From NCBI RefSeq assembly GCF_030704535.1, contig NC_081810.1, positions 6,047,501 to 6,111,500 on the forward strand: a stretch of DNA of 64,000 nucleotides, written 5' to 3'. The translations under genes were made by a program, and so were the position numbers. Positions 10,382 to 22,300 of the stretch are shown here, in pieces. Under the pieces are notes generated by a model, which was not told the origin of the DNA, did no database searches, and saw only the letters and a list, made by a program, of their open reading frames with translations. Source of the stretch: Vitis vinifera. Lineage: Eukaryota > Streptophyta > Magnoliopsida > Vitales > Vitaceae. Position 1 is the stretch's first letter. Each line of letters begins with the position of its first letter.

Positions 10382-13300
10382 ATGTTGTCTGAATTGGGGA
10401 GGAGGCCGATGCTCAAAAACGGTGACGGATCGTTTGGGGATGATTTGGAGAAGGATATAGGGTTGTTGCTTCGTGAGCAGCGGCGTCAAGAGGCGGATGA
10501 TTATGAAAAGGAGCTAAATTTGTATAGAAGTGGGTCTGCTCCGCCAACTGTTGAGGGTTCTATGAATGCAGTTGGGGGTTTGTTCGGTGGTGGAGCTGCC
10601 TTTCCGGGATTTCCAGATGATGGGAATGGGAATGGGTTCGCGTCTGAGGAGGAGCTTAGGTCTGATCCAGCTTACCTTTCTTATTACTATTCAAATGTGA
10701 ATTTGAACCCACGGCTCCCACCTCCATTGCTTTCCAAGGAGGATTGGAGGTTTGCTCAAAGACTGAAAGGAGGGAGTTCTGGATTGGGAGGGATTGGAGA
10801 TAGAAGGAAAATGAATAGAAATGATAGTGGTAGTGTTGGTAGATCGATGTATTCGATGCCACCAGGGTTTAATTCGCGGAAAGAAGAGACTGAGGCAGAC
10901 TCAGAGAAACTTTGCGGTTCAGCAGAGTGGGGTGGCGATGGACTCATCGGGTTGTCAGGGTTAGGACTAGGGAGCAAACAGAAGAGTCTTGCAGAAATTT
11001 TTCAGGTGAGTTTCTTCTGTGGTTTTGCTGCTTATATGGTTTATGTCCACTTCTTACTTACCATACTGTTTCTGAATATCCAAGGTTGAGATCTTCTGAT
11101 TACAATGTAGATTATCACTTTTTGATCGGTGCTAGTTTGACTATCCAAGGAAAAATTTGCCCTTGTTGCGGCATTTATGGTTTCCTGTTGATATTTGACA
11201 TATATCATATTGTATCTCTATGGGGAATCATCAGAATAAAGGTTGTGGTATGTCATGTGCTTTAAAGGGATAATTTGTATTGTCATGTTTCCAATGATTG
11301 TGGTTTGAGTATAATTCCCTTCCTTGGATTGTCTATTTTGACGGTTATTGTACTGGCAATCTTTGCCATGTAACAAATTGCATCTATATGGGAAGTTTGA
11401 GTCATCTTTTTAAAATCTTGTTTGACACGTGTTTTGAACGGATGATTATGTGCTCCCTCTGTACATGTCAAGATTATGAGTTTTTGTTTACATAGTTTTG
11501 TTATAAGGGGCGGACATGTAAACTATATAGAGAAGTTTGTGTCATCAGATTAAAGATCTAGGTTTGACACGTGTTTTGTAGGGAAAATGATATTCTCTCA
11601 CTCTCTTTGCTGATGATGATAATTTTTTATGTTTCATGTCAATTTGAATCCTTTATGTTGATTTCTTGTTCATGTAGTTTTGTCTCTTATAGGGTTTGGG
11701 CATGTGACAAATTGCATCTATATAGAGAACTTTGGGTTGTCAAATTATGCTATGGTTGGCACATGTTTTGAAGGAAAAATGATAATTGGCTCCCTGTTCT
11801 TTCCCTGGACTATTACACCTTCATATAGTTAATTTGAATCATTTATGCTGATGTCTTGTTCTTGTAGGTTTGTTTCTTATAAAGGCTGGATTAGTTAATC
11901 TATATTTAGCATAGCTTGGGAAATAATAAAGTATTTGTCATAGTTGTTACAGGTCCGCTTAAAGCGCGCCTAGGCTTAAGGTGCAATCATTCTCTAGCTA
12001 TAACGCTTCACCTACTAATAGGCGCACCTTGTTGGAGAGGCTTTCTTCGTTGTTTCCTTTTTCTTTCTATAATATTGTATTCTTGAAATTTCTGACAGTA
12101 TATTTAAGCTTTATGTGTAGGGTCTTGTTGAGGAGTGCTGTTTTTTGTTAGTCCCTCTTTGTTTTTTTGGTTGTGCTTTAGGCCCCCTTTGTATGCTCCC
12201 TGTGTTCTTTGGGGCGCTTTTGGCATTTCTCTTTTTAATACATGTTTTTTCTTTACCTATCAAAAAAAAAAAAAGGCTTTATGTAATTTCATTAGTTTTT
12301 TGTAAGATGATTCTTCTAAGGTTTTGAAATCATGAAGTTTTTGTTAGTTTAATTGAAATTTGATGATATTTAATATTTTATAAAATCGACATGCATCTGA
12401 AGTTGTGTCTCACTTCATTTGGGTGTGCACCTTGTATTGCGCCTAAGCCTTACAAGGCTTTTGCACCTTTTTGAACTATGGTATTTGGGTTCTTCCTAAA
12501 ATGGTGTGGTTCTGAAGGTTTTGTTTGTATGGACAAATGGGGGATTAGGTTTGGCTACTTTGCCCTTATTGGATCTCAGTGATGGAATGGGGATTGGTTT
12601 TAGCCAGTTGGTGTTATTGATCACTTTCATTCTGTTTAGTATGTGTGCTTTTTTTGATAAGTAAAGCAATTGTATTAAAAGCGCCAAAAAAAACGCCTAA
12701 AGTATACACGGTGTATACAAGGCCAAAAAAAAGGAGGGAATTATGTGCGCTGCTTGTATACTTTGTGTTTACATGGGTTGGTGCTCCCCTTTTTCTGCTA
12801 GGCACTTTCATTAATGTACTTATCCTAATTTTCCTATATATATACATATACTAATACTGCTTGTTGAGGCCTTTCTTAAAAATTCTAACTTATATGTTAG
12901 AACATGAGATTTTTAAATACTTGGGCTAGTGTCTTTGCATTAATAAACCTTCTTCATCCATACACATATTTGATTGAAGCTCTATTATTAGGTCACCTTA
13001 TAGGGATCTCCCAAATTCCCCCCAGATTCACAATTTTTTAATTCTACTTTATGGTGTTAATTTTTGCTAATCATTTGAGGCATCTACTTCAACATCTTTA
13101 CTTGGATCGAACAAATGTGCTATGCTTTATCAGCCCCAATTTGTGATGCGTGAAGAATAACTGGTGTATTAGTGATGAAAAATTTGGATTGTCCTATTCA
13201 CAATTCAGTTTGTCCTTTTGCAGTCCATTTTACTAGTGACATGAGGTTTTTTCAAACATACCAAACAGAGGCCAATAAGGAAAAAGTGGAAAATACCACT

Positions 13301-16300
13301 ATATACTTTTCCTGTATAGTTTATATGAAAATAAATTTATCATGTCACATTCTATATGTACATCTCCAATTTAACATCCTTGTGAGGAACATTTCCCTTG
13401 TGAGGAGCATTTCCCTTGTGAGGGGCATTTCCCTTGTTATCTACATAGAACCATGCCCAAAAAATGGTTGTCTTTAAGGTATTTATCGCCATCAATATCA
13501 CCTCATCTTGATTCTTGGTTTTCCCATAAAGTTTTAGTAAATATTCAAAACTTATTGACCTTTCAACTTCCAACGCTGTGGTGCAGTAATGTCATTTTGG
13601 TTTGTGGCGAGATTGCTAAGTCTACAAACTGCAAAGTTCTACTAATGTGATGTCTGAAAGTTGACCTTTATAATTTGTGATGCTGGGTTAAAGCATATCA
13701 AAATGGTATCTTTGGTTGTAGCATTTCTCCTTAAGAGGAGCTATTAAGCAACTGGCAGTGTGGGGGGAAAAGTAGGAGCGATATCAGTTGAGTCTATCCT
13801 TTCTATCTTATCTATATAAGAAAAGGGAGAACTTATGACCTCGCAGATAGAGAGGTATTCAAACCCCAGTATTTCTATCAATATCTTGGTTGTCAAAACT
13901 GACTCTTTCAATTGCTCAGACATCCCTTCCCTTTGTGCTTTGCCTGCCCTATCTATCCGCTCGCTGGCAGGCAGGGCTTATCTAGGTGATTAGCAATGTT
14001 TGCTTAGGCCTATAGGTGGATTCTATTACCTGCTGGTTAGTGAAGCGTTTCAGGTAATATGATGGCTAGATGGAGCTGTTTGTGGTTACTTTGAAATATT
14101 TGTTCCTTAAGTCCTTGTTCTCTTGGTCTAAGGAATACTATTGGGATGGTAATTTGCCCTTTTTAACCTCATTGTTAGGGTGATTGGGCTGGGCATTGGA
14201 CTGGGTCCTTGATTCCTGTCTCCTCTTTCATCTCCCTCTAGGAGGTGGAGTATAGATACGTTTCAGGTGCTATGGTTTTCTCCTTTCTGTATTTTTAATA
14301 CATTACTTTGCTTATGAAAAGGAATTTCAAAATATTAAATAATGTTTCTAACCAATTTTTATTTATTTATTTTTATTTTTATTTTTTTATCAGAACCAAC
14401 TGAAAATAATATATAATAAAATAAGAAATGTATGCTGAAAACCTATTAGAGAATTGACAAAAAGAATGTGGTGCACAAATGATATTGAACATAAGAAGCA
14501 GCCTAACTAAAATCAATAGCCTAAAAGGGTGGGTATATATGTGACATGCCTGTCCAGAGCATGGCTCCAAAAGAATAAAGATTTAGGCAAACTATTTAAT
14601 ATGTATTTGCTTGTTGTTTGAGACAGTTAATCACAACGTCAAGCTGTTAGTTTTGTTCTGAAGGCATGTTCTTTTTAAATGCTTTGTAGAAATTCAAATG
14701 TATTGTTAAAATATGCCAACTTTGATGAGTTGTTAGCTTGTTCCTTGTTGTATCATCATTCCTTTGAATCAAGTTTGATTGATAAAACATTATGATGAGG
14801 CACCATTCATATTTCTGCTAAATTATTGTCATATGATTGTTTTGGTAAACAATTAGTTTGGTATTGAAGCAGGATGATTTAGGGCGCACCACTCCTGTCT
14901 CTGGACACCCTTCTCGTCCAGCAAGCCGCAATGCTTTTGATGAAAATGCTGAACCCTTGGGCTCTGTTGAAGCGGAGTTGGGTCATTTACGCCGTGAATT
15001 GAAATCTGCTGATGTTTTACGATCCGGTGCAAGTGTTCAGGGCTCATCAACGGTCCAAAATATTGGTGCACCTACTTCATATACTTATGCCTCTGTGTTG
15101 GGTGGTTCCTTATCAAGAAGCACTACTCCTGATCCCCAACTCATTGCTAGGGCTCCTAGCCCCTGTCTTACACCCATTGGAGGAGGGAGAACTGCCATTT
15201 CTGAAAAGAGAGGAATTAATGGTTCTAGCTCTTTTAATAGTGTCCCTCCTAGCATGAATGAATCTGCAGATCTGGTGGCTGCTTTGTCTGGTATGGATCT
15301 GTCAACAAATGGCGTGATTGATGAAGAAAATCATTTGCCATCACAGATTGAACAGGATGTTGAGAATCATCAAAGCTATCTCTTCAATCTACAAGGTGGT
15401 CAGAGCAATATTAAGCAACATTCATACCTGAAGAAATCTGAATCTGGGCATTTACAAATTCCTTCTGCTCCTCAGTCAGGAAAGGCATCATATTCTGATT
15501 CAGTTAAGAGCAATGGTGTTGGTTCAGAGCTGAACAACTCCTTGATGGCTGATAGGCAAGCTGAATTACACAAATCTTCTGTTCCCTCCGGTAATTCGTA
15601 CTTGAAAGGATCATCTATGTCTAGTCATAACGGTGGAGGTGGCTTGCCTTCTCATTATCAGCAGTTTGTAGATAGCACAAATTCATCAATTCCTAACTAT
15701 GGTTTGGGTGCATATTCCATGAATCCAGCTTTGGCTTCCATGATGGCAAGCCAGCTTGGTGCGGCTAATTTGCCACCATTATTTGAAAATGTCGCTGCAG
15801 CATCAGCTATGGGAGTCCCTGGGATTGATTCAAGAGTTTTGGGAGCAGGCTTGGCTTCTGGGCCAAATATAGGGGCTGCTACATCAGAGTCACAGAATCT
15901 CAATAGAATTGGGAATCACATGGCAGGGAATGCTCTTCAAGCACCTTTTGTGGATCCAATGTATCTTCAATATTTGAGGACGGCTGAATATGCTGCAGCA
16001 CAAGTTGCTGCTCTTAATGATCCCTCTGTAGATAGGAACTACTTAGGTAATTCGTATGTTGATTTACTTGGACTCCAGAAAGCTTATCTGGGAGCTCTGC
16101 TTTCTCCTCAGAAATCACAGTATGGTGTTCCCTTGGGCAGTAAATCTAGTGGTTCTAATCATCATGGTTACTATGGTAACCCGGCATTTGGTGTTGGCAT
16201 GTCATACCCTGGAAGTCCCCTAGCAAGTCCTGTTATTCCAAATTCTCCCATTGGACCAGGAAGTCCTATCAGACACAATGATCTCAATATGCGATATCCA

Positions 16301-19300
16301 TCTGGGATGAGAAACTTAGCTGGGGGAGTCATGGCACCCTGGCACTTGGATGCTGGTTGCAACATGGATGAAGGCTTTGCCTCCTCACTACTTGAAGAGT
16401 TCAAGAGTAACAAAACCAAATGTTTTGAGCTTTCAGAAATTGCTGGTCATGTTGTTGAGTTTAGGTATATGTTGCTCATAGAGATTTTTGTGCTACGTTA
16501 TTCTAATAGTATCCTGCAATTGATATGTGATTAACATCTTCTATGAGCAGTGCGGACCAGTATGGAAGCCGATTCATTCAACAAAAACTTGAAACGGCCA
16601 CAACAGAAGAGAAAAACATGGTTTACCAGGAAATCATTCCCCAAGCTCTCTCTTTGATGACAGATGTGTTTGGTAACTATGTTATACAAAAGGTATGAAA
16701 TTCTCTTTTCGTTGCATGATTCTTGCATGCGCGCTATATGTGTGTGTATCTGCACACATTATTATTATTATTATTATATAATTTTAAATGGTTTTACATT
16801 TGCAACTGTTTCTAATTTTCAGTTTTTTGAGCATGGACTAGTATCCCAGAGAAGAGAACTGGCTGGCAAGCTTTATGGTCATGTACTGACACTTAGCCTT
16901 CAAATGTATGGTTGTCGAGTGATCCAAAAGGTACCATTAGTTTTGCCACTAAACCTCAACTTGACTTTTGCTGTGTGATATTGTGTGTTGTTCACATAAA
17001 GGTCTCTCTATCTTTCATTATCTGCAGTTGTAGCACCAGTCATTCGCCTTGATTGTCATTTGATTTACAGATGGCTCATTAATGCTGTTAGTATGGTAGG
17101 AATGATAATGCTATCATATTAAGCTTCTCTACAATAGAGTGAACTTTCTGGATATCTTAAGAACATTATTCTCCAAAAACATAGAATAGTTCTTAGATTG
17201 CTCAATCAAAATCAGGAATTTTGAATTTTGCATCTAGGAAAAGATGTACAGCAAGTACACTTCCCTCGGCCCACCCGGACCTGGCCCGTCCCTTTGGGCC
17301 TGGGTTAGGGAAGGCCCATTCCTCAGCCTCTCTGGGAAACACTTATATACCCCTTGGCCCAGCTTCTCCCAGTGACTTAGGGCTTGGAACCCCTACCTGC
17401 TCCCTGCGCCGGAGGAGAGGATCCCCCCCTGAGAGCCCCCAGTTGGAAGCGCCGTCCCATTTGGAAGTAACGTCGGCAAATGACCTCCCTCCCACTGTCG
17501 AAGGCCGCAATCCTCAAGGTATGCTCTTGCCCCCTCCACCCCCCTTGAGTGGGATGCTTTCTTCTCCTTCTTCTACTCCATTCTTGGTTACGGGATCCGA
17601 GAGGGAAAGGGGATGCTCTGGACAGACGGACCCGACGTCAAGAGAGACTGAAGAGACGCCGATTCCTCTGTCCTTGATGCTTAGAGATGGGTCGATAATG
17701 GTCCTGAGGCCCGACCCCCCAAACTTTGCGGCGAAGCAGAAGGACCACACAGCTATCTCCCCGCGCGAAGAAGTATGGTCAGAGGAGGAGATTTCCAATC
17801 TCTTCCATTTTAGCAAAGTCTTGGGAATGCCTGTCGAAGGACACGAGGTTGAAATTCTGAATTTACTTGAGAAATTGAAGCTGAGGACGGGAAATAGTAC
17901 CCTTTGCAAGCGACGAAAGAAGAAAAAATCTTGCACCACCCGTTTCGAAAGAGAGTTAAAAAGGTTGGAATGCTCTGTTAGTTACGGGGAGACTTCAGGG
18001 ATAGCTAAAAAGTCCGGCCACAATTCCTGGGATTTGGTTCCAGTTGACTAATGAGAATTAAAATTCTCTGTTGGAATGTTCGCGCGGGCTTAATGACTCA
18101 GAGAAAAGAAAGTTGATCAAGGGCGTGGTAAGGAACCAAAAACCAGATTTGGTTTGCCTCTTGGAGACGAAGGTGAAAGAGATGTCTCAGCAAATGGTCA
18201 ACAGTGTGGGTATTGGAAGATTTCTTAATTGGGCTTCTGTGGATGCTAGGGGTGCGGCAGGATGTCTATCCGTTTCAGAAACTGTGTCGATGGTTTCACT
18301 TGGATTTTTTGTGGGGTATATGGGCCGGTGATTAGCAGTGAAAAGGAGGATTTTTGGGAGGAACTTAGTGCCATCCGTGGTCTCTGGGAGGACCCCTGGT
18401 GCTTGAGGGGACTTCAATGCTGTTAGATTCCCAGAGGAAAGAAGGAACTCCCTTAGGCTCACAACTGAAATGAGAAGATTCTCAGAGGTTATAAGGGAAC
18501 TGGGGCTAAAGGACCTCCCTCTGGCTGGAGGCCCTTTCACTTGGATAGGGGGTTTGAACTTTCAAGCTGCCTCTAGATTGGACCGTTTTCTGTTTTCGGA
18601 CCAGTGGGAAGACCATTTCTCCGCCATCACCCAAGCTGCTCTCCCTCGTTTGATTTCTGACCATAGTCCTATAGTCCTTCAAGCTGGAGGATTCTCCTCA
18701 GGCAAAAGCCCTTTCCGTTTTGAAAATATGTGGCTAAAAATTGATGGTTTCCAAGACCTAGTCCGAAGCTGGTGGAATGGGTATTCTGTTGAAGGTTATA
18801 GTAGCCACTGCATTGCCGAGAAGCTCAAAGCGCTCAAGAAGGACTTGAAGAACTGGAACAAGGAGGTGATAGGCAATGTCTCTCTCAATAGAGCAGAAGC
18901 CTTCTCTCGCCTGCAGCGATGGAAGACCAGGGAGAATGACAGCCCCCTCACTGCTAGTGAAGTAGAGGCTAAAAATCTGGCTCTTGAGGACTATAAGAAA
19001 TGGGCTCTGTTGGAAGAAACTTCTTGGAGACAGAAGTCAAGAGAAATTTGGCTAAAAGAAGGCGACAAGAACACCAAATACTTCCACAAAATGGCCAATG
19101 CTAGGGCAAGGAAGAACTTCCTGTCTAAAATTAGAATAAATGAGGTCACTCTCTCTTCTAGTGATGACTTAAAAGAAGGCGTTTGTAGGGCTTATAAATC
19201 CCTTCTCTCAGAACCAGGGGATTGGAGGCCTAATATCAACGACCTTAACTTCAAGGAGCTGGGAGAAGGCTTGGCCAGCAGCCTGGAAGTTGTGTTTTCT

Positions 19301-22300
19301 GAGGAGGAAATCTATGCAGCCCTAAGCAGCTGCTGTGGCGACAAAGCTTCAGGCCCGGATGGCTTTACAATGGCCTTTTGGTTGTTTTGCTGGGATGTTG
19401 TTAAATCAGAAATTTTGGAGCTCTTCAGAGAGTTTCACCTCCATGGGACCTTCCAGAGAAGTCTGAACTCCACGTTTCTTTTGCTCATTCCCAAAAAGGA
19501 AGGGGCTGAAGACCTAAGAGATTTTAGACCAATCAGCCTGGTAGGGAGTGTATACAAATTACTAGCCAAAGTCCTTGCTAATAGGCTGAAATCAGTGATG
19601 GGAGAGGTGATTTCTGATTCGCAGCAAGCTTTCGTCCATGGGAGACAGATTCTAGACGCTGTTCTTATTGCCAACGAAGCCCTTGATTCTTGATTAAAAG
19701 ACAACGCGCCGGGCCTCCTCCTTAAATTGGACATTGAGAAGGCTTTTGACCATGTCAATTGGAACTTCCTCATAGATGTGATGTCTAGAATGGGATTTGG
19801 GCACAAATGGATTAATTGGATGAAATGGTGTTGGTCCACGGCCACATTCTCGATCCTCATCAATGGGTGCCCCACGGGCTTCTTCCGTAGTTCTAGGGGA
19901 TTGAGGCAAGGCGACCCTCTCTCCCCCTACCTCTTTCTTTTTGCCATGGAAGCTCTTAGCCAACTGCTATCACGTGCAAGAAATGAGGGCTTTATTTATG
20001 GCTTCAAAGTGGGAGGAAGAGGTAGAGAGGGGCTGATCGTTTCCCATCTCCTGTTCGTCGATGATACCTTAATCTTCTGCGACGCCGATGCAGTCCAGTT
20101 GCAATACCTTAGCTGGACCTTCATGTGGTTTGAGGCGATTTCAGGGTCTGAGCAAGTCTGAGGCCATCCCAGTGGGGGAATGTCCCCCCATGGAGCCCCT
20201 CGTCTCAATTTTGGGATGTAAGATTGGATGTTTACCTACTTCCTACCTGGGTCTTCCCCTTGGAGCCCCCTACAAATCCACTAGTGCGTGGGATGCAGTG
20301 GAAGAAAGATTCAGGAAAAGATTGTCTCTCTAGAAAAGGCAACACCTTTCCAAAGGTGGTCGTCTAACCTTATTAAAGAGCACCCTCTCTAGCCTCCCAA
20401 CCTACTTCCTCTCTCTCTTTGTGATCCCCAAGAGAGTTTGTGCAAGACTTGAAAAAATCCAAAGGGATTTCTTATGGGTTGGGGGCGCTTTAGAAAACAA
20501 ACCTCACTTGGTGTGTTGGAAGGTTATTTGTGCCGCTAAAAAGGATGGAGGCTTGGGCATCCACAACCTAGCTATTTTTAATAAGGCCCTTCTTGGTAAG
20601 TGGTTGTGGAGATTTGCCAATGAGAACGAGTCCCTTTGGAAGCAAATTATCTCTAGTAAATATGACCTTCAGGATGGGGGATGGTGCTCCAAAGGTGTTA
20701 GAGATCGTTATGGGGTGGGTGTTTGGAAGGCCATCAGAAACGGTTGGGAAAACTTTCGATCTCACTCCCGCTTCCTTGTAGGGGATGGCACCAGAGTGAA
20801 GTTTTGGAAGGACTTGTGGTGTGAAAATCAATCTCTGGAAGAAGCTTTTCCCATCTTATTTAATCTCTCAGTCAACAAAAAAGGCTTGGTTGTTGAGGCC
20901 TGGGAGGAAGATGGAGTTGGGGGTAGCTGGGGACCTCGTTTCAACAGACACCTCAATGATTGGGAGTTGGGGGAAGTGGAAAACTTATTAAGCAAACTTC
21001 ATCCTTTGGCTATTAGAAGAGGTGTGGATGACTCGCTTAGGTGGAAAGCAAATAAGAATGGGACCTTTTCTGTTAAGTGTTTTTATAGCTCACTCTCAAT
21101 GGGCATCAACCACCCCTTCCCAGCTAGTATTATCTGGACGTCTTGGGCTCCAACCAGGGCTAGTTTCTTTGGTTGGGAGGCGGCTTGGAACAGACTACTC
21201 ACCATTGATCGCCTAAAGAGATTTGGTTGGAACATCCCCAACAGGTGCTTCTTGTGTAAAAATGAGGAGGAGTCTATTGATCACCTTCTCCTGTTTTGTG
21301 AGAAGGCCAGAATGTTATGGTATCTAACCTTCTCCCTTTTTGGGGTGCAATGGCTGATGCACTCCTCTATGAAAAGGAATCTCCTAGGATGGTATGGATC
21401 TTTTGTGGGCAAGAAAAGGGAGAAAGCATGGAAAACTGCCTCCCTTTGCCTAATGTGGACTATTTGGAAAGAAAGGAATAGAAGAGCCTTCGATGATGTG
21501 GAAAGAAACGACCAAGATATCAAATCCATTTTTTTGTACACTTTTGTGAATTGGGCTAGGGTATATATTAAGGATCATACTTTATCGTTGTTTGATTTTG
21601 TAAACTGGTTAGCCACCAAGTAAGGGTCAGAACCTTTTGTTTCTTGATCCTTTGTATCTTGGTATACTCTCTTTAGCCTTTTGGCTTTTAATGAATTTCC
21701 TTTATCTATCAAAATAAAAAAAAAAAAAAAAAAAAGGAATGGGTCTTAAGTCATCCCTATGGCTTCTGTAGTCTTGACTCAAAGGTGGATCTCTTTGCCT
21801 TTATATTTATCAGCTGAATTTACTGTGTACTACATGAAAGTCAAAGAGAGGCTAATCTTGATAATTGCTACGTGCCCATGCTTGCAAGTTCATCAAAGTT
21901 CTAATCCTAATTGAACTGTGACTGATTTGAGTTCATTGGGGATGGCAATAATAAAATGTTTCTAATCATGCAGGCAATAGAAGTTGTTGATCCAGACCAA
22001 AAGATTAAAATGGTTGAGGAGCTTGATGGTCATATCATGCGATGTGTGCGTGATCAGAATGGAAACCATGTCATCCAAAAGTGTATTGAATGTGTTCCTG
22101 AAGATGCTATTCAGTTTATCATCTCAACATTCTTTGATCAGGTTGTGACCCTCTCAACCCATCCATATGGGTGTCGTGTGATACAGGTTAGAAACTTTTT
22201 ATTGCTTATCTTTTACATCTTGAGGGTTCAATTTGAAGACATAAGGAAGAAGTGCTTCCAATATTTTTCATAGGCAAAGATCAAATCTATTAAAAGCATC

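Larger units (their letters stand above)
11006..14872 (+). other. Pumilio intron 1 (3.9 kb) with nested insertions
   Basis: A GTGAG donor follows ATTTTTCAG and an AG acceptor precedes GATGATTTAGGG. The intron contains a small TIR element (11,939-12,480) with a LINE tail inside, a minus-strand LINE tail (12,650-12,741), an 18-bp triplet repeat near 13,380-13,435, and T-rich stretches near 14,355-14,390. No coding content is supported. Confidence 0.8.
17220..21736 (+). mobile_element. Decayed L1-type LINE retrotransposon, sense-oriented in Pumilio intron 4
   Basis: The order is ORF1 remnant, ORF2 (endonuclease, reverse transcriptase, zf-RVT), then a short 3' UTR ending TTTATCTATC plus an A-run at about 21,713-21,736. 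The 5' end is truncated: the nucleic-acid-binding part of ORF1 expected in plant L1 elements is absent. Stops and frameshifts make it non-autonomous. The 5' junction is not sharp. AGGAATG occurs at 17,097 and again right after the A-run, but it is too short and too far from the coding start to be a convincing target duplication. Confidence 0.9.
16931..21973 (+). other. Pumilio intron 4, enlarged by LINE insertion
   Basis: The donor follows GTGATCCAAAAG and the acceptor precedes GCAATAGAAGTT. Apart from the LINE (about 17,220-21,736), roughly 500 bp of ordinary intron sequence remain. The intact PUF frame on either side shows that the insertion has to be spliced out. Confidence 0.85.

Noticed and set aside
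14280-14335. Another LINE tail in Pumilio intron 1
   Set aside because: The TTTTTAATACATTAC...TTATGAAAA pattern resembles a LINE end, but no duplication or clear A-run was found.
17221-21623. Long LINE frames as host genes
   Set aside because: Domain order, FVDD reverse transcriptase and poly(A) end identify them as LINE remnants with stops and frameshifts.
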